16,853 nt of DNA from an uncultured Alphaproteobacteria bacterium (GTDB taxonomy: Bacteria > Pseudomonadota > Alphaproteobacteria > Puniceispirillales > Puniceispirillaceae): contig CAJWDO010000010.1 of assembly GCA_913031555.1 (NCBI GenBank), positions 1 through 16,853 of the forward strand. Direction: 5' to 3'. The translations under genes and the position numbers were made by a program. Within the stretch, counting starts at the first letter, position 1; every line of letters begins with the position of its first letter. This document shows, piece by piece, positions 5,338 to 12,470 of the stretch. Below the pieces are notes generated by a model. The model made no database searches, was not told where the DNA came from, and saw nothing but the letters and a program-made list of their open reading frames with translations.

Positions 5338-6732
5338 ATGAAGATCAGACCTGTCATTCTTTCCGGCGGATCCGGCACGCGGTTATGGCCGGCCAGCAGG
5401 CGTTCGCTCCCCAAACAATTCATCAATTTTCCGGCGATCGGCAGCCTGTTCGCCCACACGCTTGAGCGTGTCGCGGGGCTGGAAGGCGGAGGAACACCTC
5501 TCATCATTTCCAGCCGGCAACATGGATTCCTGTGCCGCCGGGAAGCAAGGAATGCCAGCGTTGAGGCCGACTTTATTCTTGAAGAAGGCGGCCGGAACAC
5601 CGCGCCTGCGATCTATTTCGCCGCTCTGGCAAGTGACCCGGATGATGTTCTGCTGATCATGCCGTCTGACCACTGGATTGATGACACAGGTGCCTTTTCA
5701 TCAATGGTGGGGCGCGCCGCCACATCCTGTACAGAGGGCCGCTGGGTGACATTCGGCATCACGCCCGACACGCCGGCAACAGGCTATGGTTATATCGAGG
5801 TCAAGGACCGTAATGAAGGTGTGATGAATGTCGCATCCTTCACCGAGAAGCCCGACCTCGCCGCCGCGCAATCCTATCTTGAGCAAAAGCGGTTTTTCTG
5901 GAATTCCGGAATCTTCATGGTGACAGCACGCACCTGTCTTCAGAGCTTCCATGCGCTGCAGCCGGATCTGTGCAGTCTTGCTGACGCCTGTTGGCAGGCG
6001 CGTATTGTGCAGAGTGATGAGATCATCCTGCCGCGCCCGCATCTTCAGACTGTGCCTTCGATTTCGATTGATTACGCAATCATGGAGCAGCAGAGCAACA
6101 TTGCGCTGCTACCATTTACCGGCACCTGGAGTGATGTTGGCAGTTGGGACAGCCTATCATCGCTGATCGAGAAGCAAACGCCGGAGCCCAGCAATCCCGA
6201 TCAGGCCATCATGGTCGATACAAGGAACGCCTTCATTCATTCCAGTGGCCGCACCATTGCTGCGGTGGGTGTTGAGGACCTGATCATCGTTGATGACGAT
6301 AACGCGACACTGATTGTACGCAAGGGTCACACCGAGAAGGTAAAGGCAGTCATCGACCAGTTGACAGACATTGGCAACGCGACCGGCACCGAGCACAGTT
6401 TTGAATACCGACCCTGGGGCATGTTCGAAAACCTTTTCGACAGCGCGGTCTGCAAGGTCAAACGGCTGACGGTCGACCCGGGCCAGCATCTGTCACTGCA
6501 GTATCACCAAAAGCGGTCCGAGCATTGGGTGGTCGTCAGCGGGACAGCCAAAGTACGTCTTGGCGATGAAACAATGACACTTGAACCCGGCCATTCCATC
6601 GACATCCCTCTTGGCGCGCAGCATGCGCTTGGCAATGACACAACAGAACCTGTGATCGTGATCGAGGTGCAGATGGGAAGCTATTTCGGCGAGGATGATA
6701 TTGTCCGTGTCAGTGATCCCTATAACCGCTAG
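5338..6732 (+). CDS. manC: Bifunctional mannose-1-phosphate guanylyltransferase / mannose-6-phosphate isomerase
   Basis: 464 residues, full length for the type II PMI-GMP family (about 470; ManC, CpsB, AlgA). The N-terminal nucleotidyltransferase has the signature GGSGTRLWPASR (residues 10-21), PSDH (109-112) and FTEKPD (168-173), and makes GDP-mannose from GTP and mannose-1-phosphate. The C-terminal cupin (from about residue 355) shows RPWGMFENL, QYHQKRSEHWVVVSGTA and the glycine/histidine barrel motifs (GHSIDIPLGAQHAL), and interconverts fructose-6-phosphate and mannose-6-phosphate. GDP-mannose feeds capsule, exopolysaccharide or O-antigen (also GDP-fucose). No other sugar genes adjoin it here, so the end polymer is unknown. 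No good Shine-Dalgarno precedes the ATG, but the start matches the family. It is preceded by 120 bases without a gene. Confidence 0.93.
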   Translation: MKIRPVILSGGSGTRLWPASRRSLPKQFINFPAIGSLFAHTLERVAGLEGGGTPLIISSRQHGFLCRREARNASVEADFILEEGGRNTAPAIYFAALASDPDDVLLIMPSDHWIDDTGAFSSMVGRAATSCTEGRWVTFGITPDTPATGYGYIEVKDRNEGVMNVASFTEKPDLAAAQSYLEQKRFFWNSGIFMVTARTCLQSFHALQPDLCSLADACWQARIVQSDEIILPRPHLQTVPSISIDYAIMEQQSNIALLPFTGTWSDVGSWDSLSSLIEKQTPEPSNPDQAIMVDTRNAFIHSSGRTIAAVGVEDLIIVDDDNATLIVRKGHTEKVKAVIDQLTDIGNATGTEHSFEYRPWGMFENLFDSAVCKVKRLTVDPGQHLSLQYHQKRSEHWVVVSGTAKVRLGDETMTLEPGHSIDIPLGAQHALGNDTTEPVIVIEVQMGSYFGEDDIVRVSDPYNR

Positions 6733-6762
6733 CATCCACCGGGTCGGGGCATCCGGGCCGGG

Positions 6763-6785
6763 GGTGCGCCTTTTATCGGCGCACC
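6763..6785. terminator. GC-rich stem-loop after manC
   Basis: A perfect 8-bp inverted repeat, GGTGCGCC (6763-6770) and GGCGCACC (6778-6785), with the 7-base loop TTTTATC, about 30 bases after the manC stop. No T-tract follows on either strand, so it is not a textbook intrinsic terminator. It could end manC transcription inefficiently or with Rho, or protect the 3' end. It lies 42 bases before the next ATG. Confidence 0.5.
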
Positions 6786-6827
6786 ACAGGTGCCAGTCAT
6801 TCTGAAGCGCTATTCTCGGGTAATTCA

Positions 6828-7988
6828 ATGTTCAATCCTGCCGTCTCAAAGCTTACCGCCCCTCCCGTTTCCGTTGTCCAGGACTGGCGTGCCGCCTATG
6901 ATGGCGGCTGTGGTAACCTCATCGATATGAGCCAGGCCGTGCCGGGCTATGCCGCACATCCCGACATGACTGCCGCCCTTGAAAATGCCGCGGCGGATCA
7001 GAATTCGGCCCGCTATGGCCGGGTTGAGGGCGACTGGGATCTTCGCCTTGCCTATGCGGCGCATCTTGGCATCGTCTATGGCCACGACATCGTGCCAGAG
7101 GAAACCCACATCACATCGGGATGCAATCAGGCATTTGTCGCGGCCGCGCTTGCCGTCGCCGGGCATGGTGACGAAATCCTGATGACACGCCCCTGCTATT
7201 TCAATCATGAATCGGCGCTTGGCATGCTGGGGATCGGTATCGGCTACGTTGACTGCCATGCCGATAACGGCATGCTACCGCGCCTTGAGGACGTTGAGGC
7301 CGCTATCTCGACAACGACGCGCGCCGTAGCCATCGTCTCGCCCAACAATCCCTGCGGCGCCATTTATCCACCTGACCTTCTTGACGGTATTTTCGAGCTC
7401 TGCCGGGCAAAGGGGATCTGGCTGATCCTTGACGAGACCTATCGTGACTTCCTGCCTCTGGACGCCACAAGCCCACATGATCTGTTCCGCCATGAGGCCT
7501 GGCAGCAGACACTGGTCCAGCTCTACAGCTTTTCAAAATCCTACTGCATGCCAGGACATCGCCTTGGCGCGGTGACAGCGGGCGCCAGTTTCGTTCTGGA
7601 GCTTGCCAAGATCATAGACAATATCCAGATCTGCGCGCCGCGTGTGGCCCAAATGGCGGTAACGCCGATGCTGACGGCACTCACCGAATGGCGGCAGGCG
7701 AACCGCGAGCGTATCGCGGGCCGTGCCACCCTCTTTGAGGAGGTTATCCGATCTCTTGACGGGTGGGATCTGTTGAGCACCGGCGCCTATTTCGGCTATG
7801 TCCGGCATCCGCAGGCCGGTAGCGAGGCGTCACTGGAAATTGCCAAACGGCTGGCGCGCGAGGTAGGCGTGCTGACGATCCCCGGCACGTTCTTCGGTGA
7901 CGGGCAGGACGCCTTCCTTCGCTTTGCCTTTGCCAATGCCGGCCGCGACGTCATTGCCGAACTGCCGGACCGTCTCGCCGGCTTCTGA
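6828..7988 (+). CDS. PLP-dependent aminotransferase (fold type I, class I/II)
   Basis: 386 residues, the usual length of aspartate-aminotransferase-fold enzymes. The cofactor site is complete: SPNNPCGAIY (171-180, the NNPxG loop), DETY (202-205) contacting the pyridine ring and phenol, YSFSKSY with the Schiff-base lysine at 237, and HRLG (244-247) with the phosphate-binding arginine. FLRFAFAN near the C-terminus holds the expected carboxylate-binding arginine. The enzyme transfers an amino group between an amino acid and a 2-oxo acid in the cytosol. Substrate cannot be read; the unusual Cys in place of Thr in NNPTG does not affect the fold. It is transcribed with manC but separated by 95 bases and a stem-loop, so joint function is doubtful. 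Confidence 0.88.
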   Translation: MFNPAVSKLTAPPVSVVQDWRAAYDGGCGNLIDMSQAVPGYAAHPDMTAALENAAADQNSARYGRVEGDWDLRLAYAAHLGIVYGHDIVPEETHITSGCNQAFVAAALAVAGHGDEILMTRPCYFNHESALGMLGIGIGYVDCHADNGMLPRLEDVEAAISTTTRAVAIVSPNNPCGAIYPPDLLDGIFELCRAKGIWLILDETYRDFLPLDATSPHDLFRHEAWQQTLVQLYSFSKSYCMPGHRLGAVTAGASFVLELAKIIDNIQICAPRVAQMAVTPMLTALTEWRQANRERIAGRATLFEEVIRSLDGWDLLSTGAYFGYVRHPQAGSEASLEIAKRLAREVGVLTIPGTFFGDGQDAFLRFAFANAGRDVIAELPDRLAGF

Positions 7989-8000
7989 AACAGCCCGCAC

Positions 8001-8015
8001 CGCCAGTGACTGGCG
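8001..8015. terminator. Short stem-loop between convergent genes
   Basis: CGCCAG-TGA-CTGGCG, a perfect 6-bp stem with a 3-base loop, lies in the 34-bp gap between the aminotransferase stop and the aldolase stop. It is symmetric and could serve both strands, but neither side has a T-tract. A bidirectional terminator role is plausible from position only. Confidence 0.4.
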
Positions 8016-8022
8016 CCGCCTG

Positions 8023-8823
8023 TCAGTGTTTCCAGCCAGGATCGACCCTGTCGAGCATGCGCCAGAAAGCCGGCCATTCCGGGTGACGCACTGCGGCACC
8101 TGCCTGCGCGTCTCCGCCTTCGAATTGCTGACGGGTATGACGCATGATTTCATCCGGCATATAGCTGATCTGGGCGCCAGATGACATCGTGCGCAGCATG
8201 ATCTCGGCATTGCGGATGAACAGCTGGTGACGAACAAACGCCCAGGCGACATTCGACCCGGCGGTCAGAAGACCATGATTTTTCAGCACCAGCGTGTGGT
8301 TCCTGTCACCCATCGCGCCTGTCAGGGCTTCCTGCTCGGCCTCATCCAGCACGATGCCGTTGAAGTCGTGATAACCAATACGCTCGAACAGCTGGCAGCC
8401 TTCCTGCATCATCGGCACAACCTCAACATTCAGCGCCGCCAGTGACTGACTGAACGGCTCATGCGTGTGCATCACGCAATGCAGATCATCGGGGCGCGCC
8501 TTGTGAATCGCGGCGTGGATGACATAACCGGCGCGGTTCACCGGCCAGTTGTCATCCGACACCTTGTTGCCGTCAAGATCGACGCAGGTCAGGTTCGAAG
8601 CGGTGATCTCGTCATAGGTAAGGCCAAACGGGTTGATCAGGAAAGTGTCCGTTCCGGGTACCCGCAGCGTGATGTGATTATAGACAACGCTGGTCCAGCC
8701 ATAGAAATGCGTCAGCCTGTAGGCCGCGGCGAGATCGACACGAGCATGCCATTCGGCATCACTCATGCCCTTCGGCGTGTCCGGGTAGGTTATTTCAAGC
8801 GGAATCGGCGTTGCACCACTCAT
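8023..8823 (-). CDS. Class II aldolase/adducin-family protein
   Basis: 266 residues from the ATG at 8823, with GAGGAG upstream; a longer reading from 8925 would overlap the preceding gene by about 90 bases and adds no family sequence. The domain matches the AraD/FucA type: LAAAYRLTHFYGWTSVVYNHITLRVPG, INPFGLTYDEITASNL, then the zinc site HTH (His119 and His121, in CVMHTHEPFSQ) and NHGLLTAG with the third ligand His183. Family members cleave or epimerise phosphorylated or free sugar-like substrates by retro-aldol chemistry; some are decarboxylases. It begins 13 bases after the end of the ketopantoate-reductase-like gene, so the pair is likely one operon and one pathway. Substrate unknown. Confidence 0.88.
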   Translation of the reverse strand: MSGATPIPLEITYPDTPKGMSDAEWHARVDLAAAYRLTHFYGWTSVVYNHITLRVPGTDTFLINPFGLTYDEITASNLTCVDLDGNKVSDDNWPVNRAGYVIHAAIHKARPDDLHCVMHTHEPFSQSLAALNVEVVPMMQEGCQLFERIGYHDFNGIVLDEAEQEALTGAMGDRNHTLVLKNHGLLTAGSNVAWAFVRHQLFIRNAEIMLRTMSSGAQISYMPDEIMRHTRQQFEGGDAQAGAAVRHPEWPAFWRMLDRVDPGWKH

Positions 8824-8836
8824 GACATAAATCTCC

Positions 8837-9787
8837 TCACTGCTTGCCATAGTTTGCCTCGCACGCATGGACCAGCGCAAGCAATGTCTGGTTTCGCGGC
8901 GTTGCCACACCATGCGCCGCACCAAGCGCCACCACAGCCCCGTTCAGCGCGTCAATCTCGGTCGGGCGTAACGCCTGAAAATCAACAAGCATTGACGGCT
9001 TGTGATAGCGATGTTCGCGGCGCACATGGTCGAGGGTCTTCATCAATCCGTCGCGGTCGACCTCGACCCCGACAGCAGCGGCCACATCGCAGCTTTCCAT
9101 CGCTGTGGCTATCGCAACACCCCGCAACTCTTCAGAATCCAGAACCGGTCCGGGCGTCAACCCCAGCAGCGCGCACAGGCTGTTCATCGCGCAGTTGAAC
9201 GAAACCTTTGCCCAGATCACACGATCCACATCAGGATTCACTGAGGACTCTATCCTAGCACCGTTCAGCATCCCGGCAAGCTGCGCCGCCATCTCGACAG
9301 TCGCGGGATCGTCGCCAGCGGCCCGGAATTGCGACAGATGCGAGCCATGCGATTCCACAATCCCGGGCGCCACAATGTCGGCTGGTGCCATGGTCGTGCC
9401 ATAGATCACACGCGCCATCGGCACGAATTCGGCAAGCCGCTCTGCATTGCCAAGACCATTCTGCAGGCTGACAAGCCGCGTGTCGGGACCGATTACCGCG
9501 GCGGCAGCGCGAAGCGCCGCGCTGGTCGCCCCTGTCTTGGTAAAGACGACCACCAGATCGGCGATCCCTGCCGCCGCCACATTCTCGGAATCAACAACGT
9601 GCCGGGATATATCCGACGGAGATATTCTCGTCTCACCATCATCAAGCCGCAACAGCAAGCCCCGGTCTCGAATGGCATCGCGGTGCGCCCGGTTGCGGAT
9701 CAGCATCGTCACATCGTGACCCTGCACCGCCAGCGCACCACCAAAATAGGACCCCAGCGCGCCAACGCCGACAATCATGATACGCAT
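8837..9787 (-). CDS. 2-dehydropantoate 2-reductase family oxidoreductase (PanE-like)
   Basis: 316 residues from the ATG at 9787, with GGAGG 8 bases upstream; the longer reading adds non-family residues. The N-terminus is a Rossmann NADP site, MRIMIVGVGALGSYFGGALA, with GxGxxG at 7-12. The middle has VSLQNGLGN and the family block VIWAKVSFNCAMNSLCALLG, whose Lys is the catalytic residue and whose Asn residues bind substrate. The C-terminal helical domain ends with SMLVDFQALRPTEIDALNGAVV, closely matching ApbA/PanE C-domains. True PanE reduces ketopantoate for coenzyme A synthesis. Pairing with a class II aldolase suggests a catabolic 2-oxo acid/2-hydroxy acid reductase instead, so I leave the symbol empty. 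Confidence 0.88.
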   Translation of the reverse strand: MRIMIVGVGALGSYFGGALAVQGHDVTMLIRNRAHRDAIRDRGLLLRLDDGETRISPSDISRHVVDSENVAAAGIADLVVVFTKTGATSAALRAAAAVIGPDTRLVSLQNGLGNAERLAEFVPMARVIYGTTMAPADIVAPGIVESHGSHLSQFRAAGDDPATVEMAAQLAGMLNGARIESSVNPDVDRVIWAKVSFNCAMNSLCALLGLTPGPVLDSEELRGVAIATAMESCDVAAAVGVEVDRDGLMKTLDHVRREHRYHKPSMLVDFQALRPTEIDALNGAVVALGAAHGVATPRNQTLLALVHACEANYGKQ

Positions 9788-9878
9788 GCCTTTTACCTCC
9801 GGAGCCACAGTGTCCCGCAACGCCGTGGCATGGGCAAGCCGAAAGCCGACCAATCAGGTTCATTATGTCGGATGGCAG

Positions 9879-10193
9879 CTACATTGCGACTTCGTGGATT
9901 TCAGCCACTTCAATGCTGCCCTCGCCGATGATCGGGCAGGCCTTGGCCAATTTGACAGCCTTGTCGAATGTGTCGGTCTGGATGATCGTATAGCCGGACA
10001 GTGGGTTTGGCCCGCCATCCTCACGCACCCCGGCGGCGGACACCGTCCGTGACATGCCGACCGGGTTTCCCGGGTCGATGATGGCGTCACCGATGCTGTC
10101 GAACCAGCTTTGCCAACGACCGATCTCGGTCTCGGTTTCCTCGGGTGTTTCGGGGGTTTTACCACCATGATAGGCGAACAGATATTGCGGCAT
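9879..10193 (-). CDS. YCII-related (DGPF) domain protein
   Basis: 104 residues from the ATG at 10193, with GGAGAAAGA upstream. It begins MPQYLFAYHGG and ends in the strand-helix-strand GYTIIQTDTFDKAVKLAKACP ... GSIEVAEIHEV, the ferredoxin-like fold of YCII/DGPF proteins. The middle PGNPVGMSRTV ... GGPNPLSGYTI is typical of the DGPF subgroup. Biochemical role is not established for this subgroup; related genes often sit beside SRPBCC proteins and ECF sigma factors. Here an SRPBCC gene lies 31 bases upstream in the same direction. No sigma factor gene is in the window. Confidence 0.85.
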   Translation of the reverse strand: MPQYLFAYHGGKTPETPEETETEIGRWQSWFDSIGDAIIDPGNPVGMSRTVSAAGVREDGGPNPLSGYTIIQTDTFDKAVKLAKACPIIGEGSIEVAEIHEVAM

Positions 10194-10224
10194 TTCTTTC
10201 TCCGGTCTGTTGTCAGCAAAAGAT

Positions 10225-10665
10225 TCAGGGGGGTGATAAAAGCGGTCCAATCCGGCTGAGCGACGAGGCCCAGCCTTCATGGTGGAGACGCGCCGATTCG
10301 GCATCTGGCAGGCCTGTCTGGTACATCGTCAGAATCGTGCCACCACGGCCATCCGGGCGAACCGACAGGCGAATCGTACTTTCATGCCCACGCACCCCGC
10401 TTTCCCGGTCATGCCACGCCCAACTGATCTCAACAGTCCCTTCAGGTGTGATATTCAACACCTCGCCCGACACGCGATGCTCCCCGCTTTCAGGTTCGAC
10501 CATCACCGAGGACCAAGGACCCGGCCGGGTGAAATCGAGACTGTATTCGCCAAGCGTGACCCCTTCCGGGCCCCACCAGGAGGGCAGATGATCTGGCGCC
10601 GTGATGAGTTCGAAGACCCGGTCCGGCGACAATGGAATCGGCTTTTCGATGCTCAGATCGGTCAT
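10225..10665 (-). CDS. SRPBCC/AHSA1-family lipid- or ligand-binding protein
   Basis: 146 residues from the ATG at 10665, with AAGGGG 8 bases upstream. A much longer open reading upstream is an artefact lying antisense to the exporter gene. The sequence shows the START-like fold of the AHSA1 group: IEKPIPLSPDRVFELITAPDHLPSWWGPEGVT at the start, a central run of strands (SGEVLNITPEGTVEISWAWHD, ESTIRLSVRPDGRGGTILTMYQTGLPD), and a final long helix with HHEGWASSLSRIG. The fold has a deep hydrophobic pocket; ligands vary. It is the first gene of a leftward series with the YCII gene. Upstream regulatory repeats are noted separately. Confidence 0.86.
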   Translation of the reverse strand: MTDLSIEKPIPLSPDRVFELITAPDHLPSWWGPEGVTLGEYSLDFTRPGPWSSVMVEPESGEHRVSGEVLNITPEGTVEISWAWHDRESGVRGHESTIRLSVRPDGRGGTILTMYQTGLPDAESARLHHEGWASSLSRIGPLLSPP

Positions 10666-10694
10666 CGGCGAATCCCCTTTGGCAAACTCCCCTT

Positions 10695-10720
10695 GCGGCC
10701 AGTGCGGCCAGTGCGACCAT
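10695..10720. repeat. Tandem 9-bp repeat (GCGGCCAGT)
   Basis: Two exact copies of GCGGCCAGT (10695-10703, 10704-10712) followed by a degenerate third, in the 5' leader of the SRPBCC gene. Probably replication slippage; it lies directly beside the inverted repeat at 10719. Confidence 0.7.
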
Positions 10721-10744
10721 GTTTGCAACCCTATTGGCAAACAT
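10719..10744. promoter_or_regulatory. 8-bp inverted repeat, candidate operator
   Basis: ATGTTTGC (10719-10726) and GCAAACAT (10737-10744) form a perfect dyad with a 10-base spacer. The centre-to-centre distance is about 18 bases, suitable for a dimeric regulator on one face of DNA. The right half overlaps one of two TTGGCAAAC copies, the other being at 10679-10687, next to the SRPBCC start. It could also fold as an RNA hairpin in the SRPBCC leader. Regulator unknown; none is encoded nearby. Confidence 0.45.
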
Positions 10745-11046
10745 ATGACGGGCCGCTTTGCTCCTGCCAGGCACGGTGATGAACGCGAATATTTGGCACG
10801 ACAGGTGTGGCGCGACAGGAACAACATCCTGATCACAGTGTCACCAGAGTTAAGGACAGACGGAAAATGACAAGCCCGTGAGCGGCCCGCATGAGTGGCT
10901 GATGAGCGGAGAGCGCTGACAGGTCGCCCGTCGCGTTGCTCCGCGCAAGCTGGACGATGCCGCGCCAACGCGCTAGAAGCGAAGCATGCCGCATGGGGGT
11001 GGCCGTCCTCGTCACCCTCCCCAATCATCGTCGAGGAACCCCTGAC

Positions 11047-11904
11047 GTGACCTTCACCTCGATCCCCGCCACCGATATTCTGCTGATCATGACAGCGGGA
11101 TTGCTTGTGACGGGCATTGTCGCCGGGCTTCTTGCCGGGCTGCTCGGGGTTGGCGGCGGGATCGTCATAGTGCCGGTCCTGTTCCTGTTGTTCGGCTATC
11201 TTGACGTGCCGGAGAGCATCATCATGCATATGGCGGTTGCCACGTCGCTGGCGACAATCATTCCGATCTCACTGTCCTCGGCGCGTGAGCATTATCGCCG
11301 GGGCGCTGTCGATATCGCGGTGTTCCGCCACTGGTCACCCTTCATGCTGGTTGCCGCCGGTCTGGCGGCGGCGGCCTCGGGCAGGCTTGATTCGCACTAT
11401 CTTCAGCTGCTGTTTGGCGGGATCGCCATCTATGTCGCGCTGAGCATGATCCGCGGCAAGACCTCCGCCGCCGACGCGGCGCCCGAGACATCCGAGATCG
11501 CCGCAACCGGCCGCGGCGTTCGTGGCGGTATCATCTCGGCGCTGATTGGTGCGGCCTCTTCGCTGATGGGGATTGGCGGCGGCAGCATCGCCGTGCCGGT
11601 GCTGAGCGCGCTTGCCCTGCCTGTTCACCGGGCCGTTGGCACAGCGGCAGCCTTCGGGTTTCTGATCGCGGTGCCGGGCGCGCTTGGCTTCATCTGGGCG
11701 GGTCTTGATGTCGAAGGCCGTCTCCCCTTCTCGCTTGGCTTTGTCAATCTGCCCGCTGCCATCATCATTTTCTCGACAAGCCTGTTCACCGTGCCGCTTG
11801 GCAGCCGCATCGCGCATACGCTGGACCCGAAGGGACTCCGCCGCGCCTTTGGATTCTTCCTGCTGCTGAGCGCGGCCAACATCATGAGCGGCGTCATCAC
11901 CTGA
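11047..11904 (+). CDS. TauE/SafE-family membrane transporter (putative anion/sulfite exporter)
   Basis: 285 residues from a GTG at 11047 with GAGGA 9 bases upstream. The ATG at 10936 adds 37 arginine-rich residues unlike a membrane start, so I reject it. An integral membrane protein with about eight hydrophobic segments. It carries the two internally repeated family motifs: GLLAGLLGVGGGIVIVPVL (near residues 23-41) and ALIGAASSLMGIGGGSIAVPVL in the second half, and MAVATSL / AVGTAAAFGF after each. This two-fold repeat is diagnostic of TauE/SafE. Members move sulfite, sulfoacetate or other small organosulfur or carboxylate anions. No sulfonate genes adjoin, so the substrate is open. Confidence 0.9.
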   Translation: MTFTSIPATDILLIMTAGLLVTGIVAGLLAGLLGVGGGIVIVPVLFLLFGYLDVPESIIMHMAVATSLATIIPISLSSAREHYRRGAVDIAVFRHWSPFMLVAAGLAAAASGRLDSHYLQLLFGGIAIYVALSMIRGKTSAADAAPETSEIAATGRGVRGGIISALIGAASSLMGIGGGSIAVPVLSALALPVHRAVGTAAAFGFLIAVPGALGFIWAGLDVEGRLPFSLGFVNLPAAIIIFSTSLFTVPLGSRIAHTLDPKGLRRAFGFFLLLSAANIMSGVIT

Positions 11905-12025
11905 CCCCATATCGGCAAACAAGCTGACGCGGTGGTGGCTGGACGTGCGACCGGACCTTGCCTTATGCTTGCAGCCTCAAGTTTCTGAACGTCATATGTT
12001 TCCATAGACTGCAAGGGAGGCCGTC

Positions 12026-12466
12026 ATGCGCTATCTTCACACCATGGTCAGGGTCACCAATCTGGAAGACTCGCTCGACTTCTACTGCAACAAGCTCGGG
12101 CTTGTCGAAACCAACCGCAAGGATGTCGAGGCAGGGCGTTTTACCCTTGTCTTCCTCGCCGCGCCGAATGACGTCGGCAGCGCACAGGCGACCCGCGCGC
12201 CGGAAATCGAACTGACTTATAACTGGGATCCGGAAGATTATGATGGCGGCCGGAATTTCGGGCATCTTGCCTATTATGTCGATGATATCTACGCGGCATG
12301 TCAGAAACTGATGGATGCCGGCGTGACAATCAACCGGCCACCACGCGACGGCCACATGGCCTTTGTGCGCTCGCCTGACAACATCTCCATCGAATTGCTC
12401 CAGGAAGGCGAGGCCAAGGCGCCGGCCGAGCCCTGGGCGTCAATGGAAAACACTGGGGCATGGTAG
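12026..12466 (+). CDS. gloA: Glyoxalase I (lactoylglutathione lyase)
   Basis: 146 residues with AGGGAGG (12014-12020) 5 bases before the ATG. It isomerises the hemithioacetal of methylglyoxal and glutathione to S-lactoylglutathione in the cytosol. The four metal ligands are present: His5 (RYLHTMVRV), Glu62 (PEIELTYNWDPE), His80 (GHLAYYVDD) and Glu123 (SIELLQ). The short loops, lacking the insertions of zinc-type eukaryotic enzymes, match the Ni/Co-dependent bacterial class. A slightly extended acidic C-terminus follows the last ligand. The glyoxalase II gene begins 4 bases after its stop, so the two steps of the pathway are co-transcribed. Confidence 0.94.
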   Translation: MRYLHTMVRVTNLEDSLDFYCNKLGLVETNRKDVEAGRFTLVFLAAPNDVGSAQATRAPEIELTYNWDPEDYDGGRNFGHLAYYVDDIYAACQKLMDAGVTINRPPRDGHMAFVRSPDNISIELLQEGEAKAPAEPWASMENTGAW

Positions 12467-12470
12467 CTTC

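Larger units (their letters stand above)
10666..11046. other. 381-bp non-coding divergent region between the SRPBCC and exporter genes
   Basis: No convincing gene on either strand: open readings here are short, basic or arginine-rich, and lack family features or RBS support. It contains an 8-bp inverted repeat (10719-10744), a tandem 9-mer repeat (10695-10720), two copies of TTGGCAAAC (10679-10687 and 10734-10742), and the likely RBS GAGGA (11033-11037) of the exporter. It is longer than any other intergenic gap in the window. Confidence 0.6.

Noticed and set aside
8461..9198. Plus-strand open reading of 245 codons across the aldolase and PanE-like genes
   Set aside because: Crosses two well-supported minus-strand genes, composition is Arg/Pro-rich and no motif is visible.
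10695..10744. Possible CRISPR-like repeat array
   Set aside because: Repeats are 9 bases, directly adjacent and only two to three copies; no spacers and no cas genes.
10936..11046. 37-residue N-terminal extension of the TauE/SafE exporter
   Set aside because: Arginine-rich and unlike a membrane protein start; GTG at 11047 has an RBS.
10666..11229. Long N-terminal extension of the SRPBCC gene
   Set aside because: Runs antisense through the exporter gene, while a good RBS and the family start lie at 10665.
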